A stretch of 10,601 bases of DNA from a bacterium (GTDB lineage Bacteria > Bacillota > Clostridia > Christensenellales > CAG-138): the NCBI GenBank assembly GCA_029218485.1, contig JAQXRK010000146.1, positions 1 to 10,601 on the forward strand. The letters are read 5' to 3'. Position 1 is the stretch's first letter; every line of letters starts with the position of its first letter. The notes under the pieces were generated by a model. It did not search any database and had not been told where the DNA came from. It saw nothing but the letters and a program-made list of their open reading frames with translations. This document shows positions 1 to 5,996 of the stretch, in pieces. Made by a program: the position numbers and the translations under genes.

Positions 1-204
1 GTGCAGCCAACGGTGGAAGACCGACTGCTGCTGTTTTTGCAGCATAATGCGGTGGCAGGGGTCTGCACGCTTCCGTTTGGCATGAGCGCGCTGGCCGATG
101 CGCTGTGCGTCAGCCGCGCAACCCTGTATCGCGCGCTGGAGGCATTGGAACGTGACAGCCGTATTTCCCGGGAAAACCGTACCATACGGCTGCATTGTCA
201 ATAA
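1..204 (+). CDS. Crp/Fnr-family transcriptional regulator, C-terminal HTH part (5' end outside window)
   Basis: The frame is open from the first base, so this is the tail of a longer gene; the GTG at base 1 is probably an internal Val codon. The 67 visible residues match the C-terminal winged helix-turn-helix of Crp/Fnr regulators. A segment TVEDRLLLFL resembles the helix after the dimerisation helix. It is followed by LPFGMSALADALCVSRATLYRALEAL, split here as LPF (about 25-27) and the recognition-helix region LCVSRATLYRAL (about 36-47), which corresponds to the family pattern LPFSRQELADYL-CVDRSALSREL. The cyclic-nucleotide-binding-like sensor domain lies outside the window, so the effector is unknown. 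The stop is 13 nt before the start of the lipoprotein gene, so it is probably co-transcribed with the importer genes and may control them. The family call is fairly safe; the regulated target is inference. Confidence 0.8.
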   Translation: MQPTVEDRLLLFLQHNAVAGVCTLPFGMSALADALCVSRATLYRALEALERDSRISRENRTIRLHCQ

Positions 205-217
205 GGGAGGAATCGTT

Positions 218-1168
218 ATGAAAAAGAAACTTATCTGTGCTTTGCTTGCCTGCCTGCTGCTGTTGAGCATGGGGTGCGCTGGCGAAAAGCCGCAAACCAC
301 CCTGCGGATAGCCGCCTTGAAAGGGCCGACCGGCATGGGCCTTGCTTATCTGATGCAGGAGGAAAGCAGCGCGTTCTCCGTTGAGCTTCTGGATGCGCCG
401 GATGTGGTGACCGGCAAGTTCATCAACGGCGAGATCGATATCGCTGCCGTACCGGTGAACCTCGCTGCGGTGCTGTCCAACAAGACCGATGGCAAGGCGG
501 TCATGATCGCCGTCAATACGCTGGGCGTGCTGTACATTCTGGAAAACGGGGAAACCGTGCACTCGATGGAGGATCTGGCCGGCAAGACGCTGTATGCAAC
601 CGGGCAGGGGAGCACACCGCAGTATGTGCTGGAATACCTTCTGGAGCAGAACGGTCTCAAGGATCGGGTAACGGTAGAGTATATTGCTGAGCACGCAACG
701 CTCGCTGCGATGGCGGCCTCCGGCGAGGCGCCGCTAGCCATGCTGCCGGAGCCGAACGTTTCATCCGTTCTCCTGAAAAACGAGTCGGCACGCATCGCGC
801 TGGACCTGACGTCTGAGTGGGATGCCGTTTCCGATGCGCAGCTCCTGCAGGGGTGCTATATCGTGCAGCGCTCTGTGCTGGAATCGGAACCGGAGGCGGT
901 TCGGGCGTTCCTGTCCGCTGCGGCGGAGTCGGCCGCGCGCGTAAACAGCGAGGCGGAGGCGCCGGCGTTGATCGCCGAGCTTGGTATTGTGGGATCCGAA
1001 GCGATTGCGGCGCGCGCCATCCCCAACTGCAATATCGTCTGTCTCACCGGCGAGCAGATGCAGGAAGCGGCCGAGGCTATGCTGAGCGTGTTGTTTGCCG
1101 CCAACCCGAAATCCATTGGAGGCCAGCTGCCGGATGCTTCGTTCTATGCGAAACTGGATCCGCAATAA
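218..1168 (+). CDS. ABC importer substrate-binding lipoprotein, NitT/TauT (NMT1-like) type, substrate unknown
   Basis: This 316-residue protein is the likely extracellular substrate-binding component of the importer encoded with the next two genes. The start at 218 is chosen because AGGGAGGA lies just upstream and because it puts a lipoprotein signal first: KKK, a hydrophobic stretch (residues 5-18), then S-M-G-Cys20 as lipobox (Met at -2 is unusual, Gly at -1 is standard). The mature part has the order seen in TauA/SsuA/NMT1-like proteins: IAALKGPTGMGLAYLM (31-46), a segment on taking up an ingested ligand GEIDIAAVPVNLAAVL (71-86), the hinge strand NTLGVLYILENG (100-111), DLAGKTLYATGQGSTPQYVL (119-138) and MLPEPN (175-180). 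The GPTGMG element suits a ligand-binding loop. Sulfonates, nitrate and thiamin precursors are transported by relatives, but none can be assigned here. The family is confident; the substrate is not. Confidence 0.85.
   Translation: MKKKLICALLACLLLLSMGCAGEKPQTTLRIAALKGPTGMGLAYLMQEESSAFSVELLDAPDVVTGKFINGEIDIAAVPVNLAAVLSNKTDGKAVMIAVNTLGVLYILENGETVHSMEDLAGKTLYATGQGSTPQYVLEYLLEQNGLKDRVTVEYIAEHATLAAMAASGEAPLAMLPEPNVSSVLLKNESARIALDLTSEWDAVSDAQLLQGCYIVQRSVLESEPEAVRAFLSAAAESAARVNSEAEAPALIAELGIVGSEAIAARAIPNCNIVCLTGEQMQEAAEAMLSVLFAANPKSIGGQLPDASFYAKLDPQ
1118..1122 (+). promoter_or_regulatory. Ribosome binding site that decides the permease start
   Basis: GGAGG lies 11 nt before the ATG at 1134, inside the 3' end of the binding-protein gene. 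It favours 1134 over the in-frame ATG at 1146 and over the upstream TTG at 1095, which has no comparable site. Confidence 0.6.
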
Positions 1169-1895
1169 GTATATCAGAATTGTTCTCATCGCAGCCGCCT
1201 ATCTGCTGCTCTGGCAGTTGGCGGCTGCGGTGGTCGGTAGTCCGCTGCTGCTGCCGGGACCGGTCACAACCATCCGCCGGCTGTTTGAGCTGCTTAAGCA
1301 ACCGGCGTGCTGGGGTGCGATCGCTCTGACACTGGGCAGGATACTCGCGGGCTTCCTTCTTGGCGTGCTGCTGGGCGTTCTGCTCGGCGCTTTGACGGCC
1401 GCTTCCAAACTCGCGGATGCGCTGCTTGCGCCGCTTCGCAGTATTGTGAAAGCAACGCCCGTCACATCCTTCATCCTGTTGGCGCTGTTGTGGTTCTCCG
1501 CCACCATTGTACCGGTCTGGATATCCTTTTTGATGGTGCTGCCGATCGTTTGGTCGAATGTGGCGGAGGCGCTGCTCGGGACGGATCCACAGTTGATGGA
1601 GATGAGCCGGGTATTCCGCTTTACGTGGTGGCAGCGCGTGCGGGAGATCTATCTGCCGTCGGTTGCGCGGCCGTTCTTTGCTGCCTGCACCACGGCGCTG
1701 GGCTTTGCCTGGAAATCCGGTGTGGCCGCAGAAATCCTGTCGCTGCCGAGACACGCGGTTGGCACACACCTGTATCAGGCCAAGCTCACGCTGGAAACGG
1801 CGGATCTGTTCGCATGGACGTTGTGTGTGATCGCATTTTCCATGCTCATGGAGCGGGCCATGATAAAGGCGCTTCGGAGGCTTTCCCATGATTGA
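1134..1895 (+). CDS. ABC importer permease, NitT/TauT type (SsuC/TauC-like)
   Basis: This 253-residue inner-membrane protein is the channel-forming subunit of the importer. It is about the usual length for SsuC/TauC-type permeases. Hydrophobic segments suggest about six membrane spans, near residues 15-36, 65-87, 110-122, 124-145, 183-203 and 227-243. LPGPVTTIRRLFELL (40-54) is the conserved N-terminal element of the family, and TLGRILAGFLLGVLLG (66-81) the next one. The coupling loop to the ATPase is EALLGTDPQLMEMSRVF, followed by RVREIYLPSVARPFF (168-182). The Gly normally found in the middle of this EAA loop is replaced (RVFRFTWWQ). The gene overlaps the end of the binding-protein gene by 35 nt and its own end overlaps the ATPase start by 8 nt, indicating translational coupling. 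The family is confident and the transported substrate unknown. Confidence 0.85.
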   Translation: MLRSMRNWIRNKYIRIVLIAAAYLLLWQLAAAVVGSPLLLPGPVTTIRRLFELLKQPACWGAIALTLGRILAGFLLGVLLGVLLGALTAASKLADALLAPLRSIVKATPVTSFILLALLWFSATIVPVWISFLMVLPIVWSNVAEALLGTDPQLMEMSRVFRFTWWQRVREIYLPSVARPFFAACTTALGFAWKSGVAAEILSLPRHAVGTHLYQAKLTLETADLFAWTLCVIAFSMLMERAMIKALRRLSHD

Positions 1896-2442
1896 GCTGC
1901 AGAATCTATCCTTGCGATTCGGCGAGAAGCAGGTGCTGTCTGATCTTCAGGCGGTTTGGCCCGACAGCGGTACGGTCTTGCTGCGCGGCGCCTCCGGCAG
2001 CGGCAAAACAACGCTTCTTCGCGTCCTTGCCGGTCTGCTTTTGCCCGATGCTGGCGCTGTCCGCGGTCTAAAAGGGCGCAGGATCGCGATGGTCTTTCAG
2101 GAGGATCGTTTGCTCCCATGGCGGACGGCGCTGGAAAACGTGGAGTTGATCTCCGACCGCGCAACGGCAAAATCCCTGCTGGAACAACTCGACTTGGCGG
2201 ATGCGCTGGACCAAAGGCCGGATGCTCTTTCCGGCGGTATGCGAAGGCGCGTGGCGCTTGCCCGTGCGCTGGCCTTCTCCGATGATGTTCTGCTGCTGGA
2301 TGAGCCGTTCAACGGGTTGGATGCGGCGCATCGCGCGCAGGCCGCCGGACTGCTCTGCCGCTGCTCACAGCTGAGAATTGTGGCCACCCACAGCGAGGAG
2401 GATGCCGATCTGCTGGATGCTGTGGCCACGCTGCGGTTATGA
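1888..2442 (+). CDS. ABC importer ATP-binding protein, compact form
   Basis: This cytoplasmic ATPase powers the importer. All nucleotide-binding motifs are present: Walker A GASGSGKTT (residues 34-42), Q-loop FQEDRLLPW (70-78, Gln71), signature LSGGM (114-118) followed by RRRVALARAL, Walker B VLLLDEP (134-140, Glu139 catalytic), the D-loop NGLD (142-145) and switch His168 in ATHSEED. The LLPW after the Q-loop is typical of the SsuB/TauB group. At 184 residues it is clearly shorter than the roughly 240-260 of SsuB/TauB: it ends 16 residues after the switch His and has a short linker between Q-loop and signature. The reading frame is intact and ends normally before a terminator, so this looks like a trimmed but functional subunit. 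The ATG overlaps the permease stop by 8 nt. Confidence 0.88.
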   Translation: MIELQNLSLRFGEKQVLSDLQAVWPDSGTVLLRGASGSGKTTLLRVLAGLLLPDAGAVRGLKGRRIAMVFQEDRLLPWRTALENVELISDRATAKSLLEQLDLADALDQRPDALSGGMRRRVALARALAFSDDVLLLDEPFNGLDAAHRAQAAGLLCRCSQLRIVATHSEEDADLLDAVATLRL

Positions 2443-2456
2443 ATCTATGCTCTGCA

Positions 2457-2493
2457 GGGCAGATCGGTTGCAGACCGGTCTGTCCCGTTTTTT
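2457..2493 (+). terminator. Intrinsic terminator of the importer operon
   Basis: The stem GGGCAGATCGG (2457-2467) pairs with CCGGTCTGTCCC (2475-2486) around a 7-nt loop, with one bulged T and one G-T wobble. After one G comes a run of six T (2488-2493). It sits 14 nt after the ATPase stop and closes the operon. Confidence 0.85.
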
Positions 2494-2535
2494 GTCCTTT
2501 CCGGGAAAAACACGGCGAAACGGCGCAAACGCTTA

Positions 2536-2564
2536 TTGTGAATTTGCTCAACTGATGGTATACT
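2536..2564 (+). promoter_or_regulatory. Sigma-A-type promoter upstream of the hydrolase gene
   Basis: TTGTGA (2536-2541) and TATACT (2559-2564) are separated by 17 nt, and TGG directly before the -10 box gives an extended -10 element. It lies downstream of the importer terminator and about 35 nt before the hydrolase start, so it likely drives the hydrolase, NagB-like, glycosylase and yebC genes. Confidence 0.75.
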
Positions 2565-2598
2565 GAACGTGTATGCATAGAATGGAGAAGAGAAAACC

Positions 2599-3534
2599 AT
2601 GAAGATAACGGTCAGGGAGCGCCGCTTTCCGTCTGCAACCGGGCTGGGCATGATCCGCTACCGCATGTGGATACCGGAAGATCCCTATGCGGCGCTGCAG
2701 ATTACGCATGGTATGGCTGAGCATATCGACCGATATGATGCGTTTGCCCGCTATCTGGCAGAGCAGGGCGTATTGGTCTACGGTCAGGATCACGCCGGCC
2801 ACGGCAAGAGTACGGATGGATCTCCCCGCGGCTTTTTTGGCGTGGAGAACGGTTGGGATGCGCTGGTGCAGGATATGCGTGCGCTGTTTGACTCTGTGAA
2901 GCGCGATTATCCGGCTATTCCCTTTGTGCTGTTCGGCCACTCCATGGGCTCCTTTCTTGCCCGCACCTATGCCGGCAGGGAGGGAACGGATTTTGATGCG
3001 TTTATCTTTTGCGGAACGGCGGGGAAGAATCCGGCGCTTGGCATAGCAAGGCTGCTCGCCCGATATGAGATCCGCAAGCGCGGCGCCGACCAGCCGAGCA
3101 AGCTCCTCAACGATCTGAGCTTTGGAAGCTACAACAAACAGATCGGTGAGCACAGAACGGCGTTCGATTGGCTGTCGCGCGACCATGAACAGGTGGATCG
3201 CTATGTTGCCGATGAAAATTGCGGTTTCCTGTTTACCGCGGCCGGCATGCGCGATCTGTTCGCCGGTTTGACGGAAGTTTCGAGCTTGCAGTGGGCCGAA
3301 AAAGTGCCGGACAAGCCGATCCTTGTCATCTCTGGCGATGCCGACCCGGTCGGTGGGAAAAGCGCAAATGGTGTGCGGCAGGTTGCCCGTTGGCTCGAGC
3401 AGTCGAAGCACACGGTGGAGCTGAAGCTCTATCCGGGCGCACGCCATGAGATTTTGAATGAGACCAACTACCGTGAAGTGTTTGGCGATATTGCGCTGTT
3501 CCTGGAAGCGGTAGAGACGATGGGGGAGATCTGA
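2599..3534 (+). CDS. Alpha/beta hydrolase, serine aminopeptidase S33 / monoacylglycerol lipase-like
   Basis: This 311-residue protein is an alpha/beta-fold serine hydrolase, most like the lysophospholipase / monoacylglycerol lipase group of cytosolic hydrolases. Visible elements are: oxyanion-hole HGMAEHIDRYDAFARYL (37-53), in which HGMAEH..RY is characteristic of this group; DHAGHGKS (64-71); the nucleophile elbow GHSMGS (113-118, Ser115); the acid in SGDADPVG (245-252, probably Asp249); and the catalytic His283 in ARHEILNE. The triad is therefore complete. There is no signal peptide or membrane span. The length agrees with the family. The start follows GGAGAAGAG and a good promoter. Its stop overlaps the next ATG by one base (TGATG), so the two products are probably made together. 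The likely reaction is hydrolysis of a lipid or other ester; the true substrate cannot be read from sequence. Confidence 0.87.
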   Translation: MKITVRERRFPSATGLGMIRYRMWIPEDPYAALQITHGMAEHIDRYDAFARYLAEQGVLVYGQDHAGHGKSTDGSPRGFFGVENGWDALVQDMRALFDSVKRDYPAIPFVLFGHSMGSFLARTYAGREGTDFDAFIFCGTAGKNPALGIARLLARYEIRKRGADQPSKLLNDLSFGSYNKQIGEHRTAFDWLSRDHEQVDRYVADENCGFLFTAAGMRDLFAGLTEVSSLQWAEKVPDKPILVISGDADPVGGKSANGVRQVARWLEQSKHTVELKLYPGARHEILNETNYREVFGDIALFLEAVETMGEI

Positions 3535-4202
3535 TGAGCGTTTTGGTGTATCGGGACAAATCGGTCGCGGGCGCGGCAGCAGCCACCCTGATTGCCGCAC
3601 AGACGATCGAAAAGCCGGCAAGCGTGCTCGGCTTTGATCTGACGGATGATATGGCCCCGGTCTATCGCGCGCTGGCCCGCATGACGGGCGATGGATTGCT
3701 GGATTGGAGCGATGTAACGGCATTCGGCCTTTCCGAGTATGTGCGTGCCGATACGGACTTGTCGCTCACGACGCAGCTTTCCACTCTGCTGTATGACCGC
3801 GTCAACATCAAGCCGGAGCGCCGGTTTGCACCGGATGCGGCCGCTACGGATTGGAGCGTTGCATGCAATGAATACGAGGATGCGATCCTGCAGGCCGGCG
3901 GCTTTGATCTGGTTTTTCTGGGCATTCGGCCGGATGGCAGCATCGCTTTCCACCCGGGCGCCGCGGAGCTGGCTCCCGTCACCCATGTGGAGCGCACGGC
4001 GAACGGGCGCGTTGTGACGGTTGGTTTGAGCACGCTGATGGGTGCAAAGAAGATTGTGGCCTATTTGATCGGCGCGGACAAAGCCGTCATTGCCGATCGC
4101 ATCTGCAACGGACCGGTGACGCCGCAGATTCCCGCCACGTATTTGCAGCTGCATCCGAACACGGTGATTTTGCTGGACGAGGATGCGGCCGCACGCCTCT
4201 GA
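3534..4202 (+). CDS. NagB/glucosamine-6-phosphate deaminase-fold protein with degenerate active site
   Basis: The whole 222-residue sequence can be laid along glucosamine-6-phosphate deaminase (NagB): AAQTIEKPASVLG (21-33), VTAFGLSEYV (61-70) against VTFNMDEYV, FDLVFLGIRPDGSIAF (124-139) against the GIG-DGHIAF segment, VTVGLSTLMGAKKI (161-174) against the LT-GVGTLL-A segment, and LQLHPNTVILLDEDAA near the end. The key residues are mostly gone. The phosphate loop (A/P-TG-S/G-TP) reads DLTDDM (35-40). The Asp72 position of E. coli NagB is Ser67, the His143 position is Ser136 and the Glu148 position is Pro141; only the Asp141 equivalent (Asp134) remains. About 12-20 residues between this motif and VTVGL are missing, and total length is below the usual 240-270. 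Ordinary deaminase activity is therefore unlikely; a sugar-phosphate or other ligand-binding role is possible but unproven. It is translationally coupled to the hydrolase. The comparison with NagB is from memory, not a computed alignment. Confidence 0.75.
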   Translation: MSVLVYRDKSVAGAAAATLIAAQTIEKPASVLGFDLTDDMAPVYRALARMTGDGLLDWSDVTAFGLSEYVRADTDLSLTTQLSTLLYDRVNIKPERRFAPDAAATDWSVACNEYEDAILQAGGFDLVFLGIRPDGSIAFHPGAAELAPVTHVERTANGRVVTVGLSTLMGAKKIVAYLIGADKAVIADRICNGPVTPQIPATYLQLHPNTVILLDEDAAARL

Positions 4203-4209
4203 TTCCATC

Positions 4210-4776
4210 ATGGAGATTTTTGACGGAGGTTGGGAAGAGATGGAGCGGGCGGTTTCCGCCTGCGACCGCTGCGGGCTTTGCAGAACGCGTATGCATCCCG
4301 CATTCGGCGAGGGAGACCGGCATGCGGCAATCCTGCTGGTCGGTGAAGGCCCGGGGCGTGAGGAAGACCTGCAGGGGCGTCCGTTTGTAGGCCCGGCGGG
4401 CCAGCTGCTCGACCGGATGCTCGCCGCCGTGGATTTGCGGCGCGAGCAGGTCTACATTACCAATATCGTCAAGTGCCGGCCGCCGAACAACCGCAATCCG
4501 GAGGATGCGGAAGCGCATGCCTGCCTCCCGTTCCTGCGCCGGCAGTTTCTGCTGATCCAGCCGAAGATCATCGTTTGTCTGGGCGCAGTCGCCGCGCGGC
4601 ATCTCTGCGATCCCTCGGTGCGTATCACAAGGGATCGCGGCAAGTGGTGGGTGAAAAACGGCGTTCGCATACTGCCGACCTATCACCCTGCGGCGCTTCT
4701 GCGGGATGAACAGAAAAAGCGCGATGCGTGGTTGGATTTCCAGTCGCTTCGCGAAGTATATCAACAGTTGACCTGA
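4210..4776 (+). CDS. Family 4 uracil-DNA glycosylase (iron-sulfur type)
   Basis: This 188-residue enzyme removes uracil from DNA, the first step of base excision repair of deaminated cytosine. Motifs in order are: N-terminal cluster cysteines Cys18 and Cys21 in CDRCGLC; active-site motif VGEGPGREEDLQGRPFVG (44-61); AGQLLDRML (63-71); TNIVKCRPPNNRNP (84-97, Cys89); Cys105 in HACLPFL; and the late motif YHPAALLR (158-165, His159). Cys18/21/89/105 would hold the [4Fe-4S] cluster of the family. Start choice is not settled: 4210 keeps the WEE segment seen before the first Cys in relatives but has no clear ribosome binding site; ATG 4240 has GGAGG 10 nt upstream; ATG 4183 would overlap the NagB-like gene. 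The first is preferred on homology. The gene ends 15 nt before yebC. Confidence 0.9.
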   Translation: MEIFDGGWEEMERAVSACDRCGLCRTRMHPAFGEGDRHAAILLVGEGPGREEDLQGRPFVGPAGQLLDRMLAAVDLRREQVYITNIVKCRPPNNRNPEDAEAHACLPFLRRQFLLIQPKIIVCLGAVAARHLCDPSVRITRDRGKWWVKNGVRILPTYHPAALLRDEQKKRDAWLDFQSLREVYQQLT

Positions 4777-4791
4777 ACAAAGGAGGATACT

Positions 4792-5541
4792 ATGTCAGGA
4801 CATTCCAAATGGGCAAATATCAAGAATAAGAAAGAAAAGACCGATGCGCAGCGCGGCAAGATCTTTACCAAGATCGGCCGTGAGATCGCGATTGCCGTCA
4901 AAGAGGGCGGCGGCGCGGATCCTGCAAATAACAGCAAGCTGCGCGATGTGATTGCGAAGGCAAAAGCGAACAATATGCCGAACGATAACATCATGCGCTC
5001 GATCAAAAAGGCCGCCGGTGAAGGAAGCGCGGTGGACTACGAGGAGATCACCTATGAGGGCTATGGCCCTGCCAACGTGGCGGTCATCGTGGAAGTGCTG
5101 ACCGATAACCGAAATCGAATTGCCGCGGAAATGCGCCATATCTTCGACAAGAGCGGCGGCAATCTGGGCGCAAGCGGCTGCGTGGGCTGGATGTTCGATA
5201 AGAAGGGCCTGATCGTCATTGAGCGCACAGCGCTGATGGATGAGGATGAGGTCATGATGACCGCCCTCGATGCCGGCGCTGAGGATTTCAACGCGGTGGA
5301 CGATGCCTTTGAGGTCTATACCGCGCCCTCGGAGTTTTCCGCCGTACGCGAGGCGCTGGAGGCAGCGGGGTTCAACTTCCTTTCCGCAGAGGTTCGCATG
5401 ATCCCGCAGAACACGGTCAACGTCAATGACGCTGAGGATATCGAGAAGTTCGAGCGGTTCCTCGAGCGCCTTGATGATAACGACGATGTGCAGGAAGTGT
5501 ACCACAATGCCGTGCTTCCGGAGGATGAGGAAGAGGATTGA
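4792..5541 (+). CDS. yebC: YebC/PmpR family protein
   Basis: This 249-residue protein is full length for the family. It begins with the hallmark MSGHSKWANIKNKK, followed by KGKIFTK-like RGKIFTKIGREI (21-32), GGGADPANNSKLR (39-51), AKANNMPNDNIMRSIKK (57-73), then YEGYGPANVAVIVE (88-101) and TDNRNRIAAEMRHIF (104-118), and SGGNLGASGCVGWMF (120-134). The C-terminus is acidic (EDEEED). YebC proteins have been described as DNA-binding transcriptional regulators; more recent work links the family to translation, relieving ribosome stalling, like the mitochondrial TACO1 protein. The start follows a textbook AAAGGAGG. It lies directly behind the uracil-DNA glycosylase gene (15-nt gap) with no terminator between, so it is probably in the same transcript as the hydrolase promoter unit. 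The family assignment is certain; which molecular role applies here is open. Confidence 0.95.
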   Translation: MSGHSKWANIKNKKEKTDAQRGKIFTKIGREIAIAVKEGGGADPANNSKLRDVIAKAKANNMPNDNIMRSIKKAAGEGSAVDYEEITYEGYGPANVAVIVEVLTDNRNRIAAEMRHIFDKSGGNLGASGCVGWMFDKKGLIVIERTALMDEDEVMMTALDAGAEDFNAVDDAFEVYTAPSEFSAVREALEAAGFNFLSAEVRMIPQNTVNVNDAEDIEKFERFLERLDDNDDVQEVYHNAVLPEDEEED

Positions 5542-5551
5542 TCGGCAAACG

Positions 5552-5580
5552 TTGCACTTTTGGCAAGATTCTATTATAAT
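5552..5580 (+). promoter_or_regulatory. Near-consensus sigma-A promoter for asp23-fakA
   Basis: TTGCAC (5552-5557) and a perfect TATAAT (5575-5580) are 17 nt apart, in the 71-nt gap between yebC and the Asp23-family gene. The spacing to the ribosome binding site at 5600-5605 gives a short leader. This suggests strong housekeeping expression of the following pair independent of yebC. Confidence 0.88.
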
Positions 5581-5612
5581 ACAACAATCATATTTCCGAA
5601 GGAGGCATAATC

Positions 5613-5966
5613 ATGGCTGCTGAAATGGTGAACGCACTTGGCAAAATTACCATCAGTGATGACCTGATCGCCAGTATCGCAGGCTATGCCGCGGTTGAAA
5701 ACTACGGTATTGTCGGCATGAATTCCAAACGGGCAGGCGATTCCATTGTCGAGCTCTTCGGTGGAGACAGTGTAAAGCGCGGTGTCAAGGTCACGATGGT
5801 TGCGCCGGATACGGTTGTGATCGACTTGTATGTGACGCTGGAATACGGCGTATCCCTTCCTGCTGTAGCGGAAAATACGAGAAGCAATGTGAAGTATCGT
5901 GTTGAGACGATGACGGGCTTGAGCGTGCAGAGCATCAATATCCATGTGGAAAATATCCGGGTCTGA
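5613..5966 (+). CDS. Asp23/Gls24 family protein (YloU-like)
   Basis: This 117-residue protein belongs to the Asp23/Gls24 family, small membrane-associated or cytosolic proteins linked to envelope stress in Bacillota; the length matches YloU. Visible family features are the early ALGKITISDDLIASIAGYAA (8-27), the turn YGIVGMNS (31-38), GVKVTMVAPDTVVIDLYVTLEYG (57-79) with alternating strand pattern, and the tail VQSINIHVENIRV (105-117). No signal peptide or membrane span is present. It has a GGAGG site 7 nt before the ATG and its own promoter. The next gene, fakA, follows after 30 nt; in Bacillus the yloU-yloV (fakA) pair is adjacent in the same way, which supports the call. Its exact role with the fatty acid kinase is not established. 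Confidence 0.9.
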   Translation: MAAEMVNALGKITISDDLIASIAGYAAVENYGIVGMNSKRAGDSIVELFGGDSVKRGVKVTMVAPDTVVIDLYVTLEYGVSLPAVAENTRSNVKYRVETMTGLSVQSINIHVENIRV

Positions 5967-5981
5967 TCGCTGATCAGATCC
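5959..5981 (+). repeat. Hairpin across the asp23 stop codon, before the fakA ribosome binding site
   Basis: GGGTCTGATC (5959-5968) pairs with GATCAGATCC (5972-5981) around the 3-nt loop GCT: ten pairs with one G-T wobble. The asp23 stop codon (5964-5966) is inside the left arm. There is no T run, so it is not a standard terminator. It ends 5 nt before the fakA ribosome binding site (GGGAGG, 5987-5992) and may affect coupling or transcript processing. Confidence 0.6.
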
Positions 5982-5996
5982 TGGATGGGAGGAAAA

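Noticed and set aside
98..217. Upstream extension of the binding-protein gene to ATG 98
   Set aside because: It would overlap the Crp/Fnr tail and put 40 unrelated residues before a clear lipoprotein signal that has its own ribosome binding site.
1359..1400. Repeated GVLLGVLLG in the permease
   Set aside because: An ordinary low-complexity membrane helix, not a tandem DNA repeat of interest.
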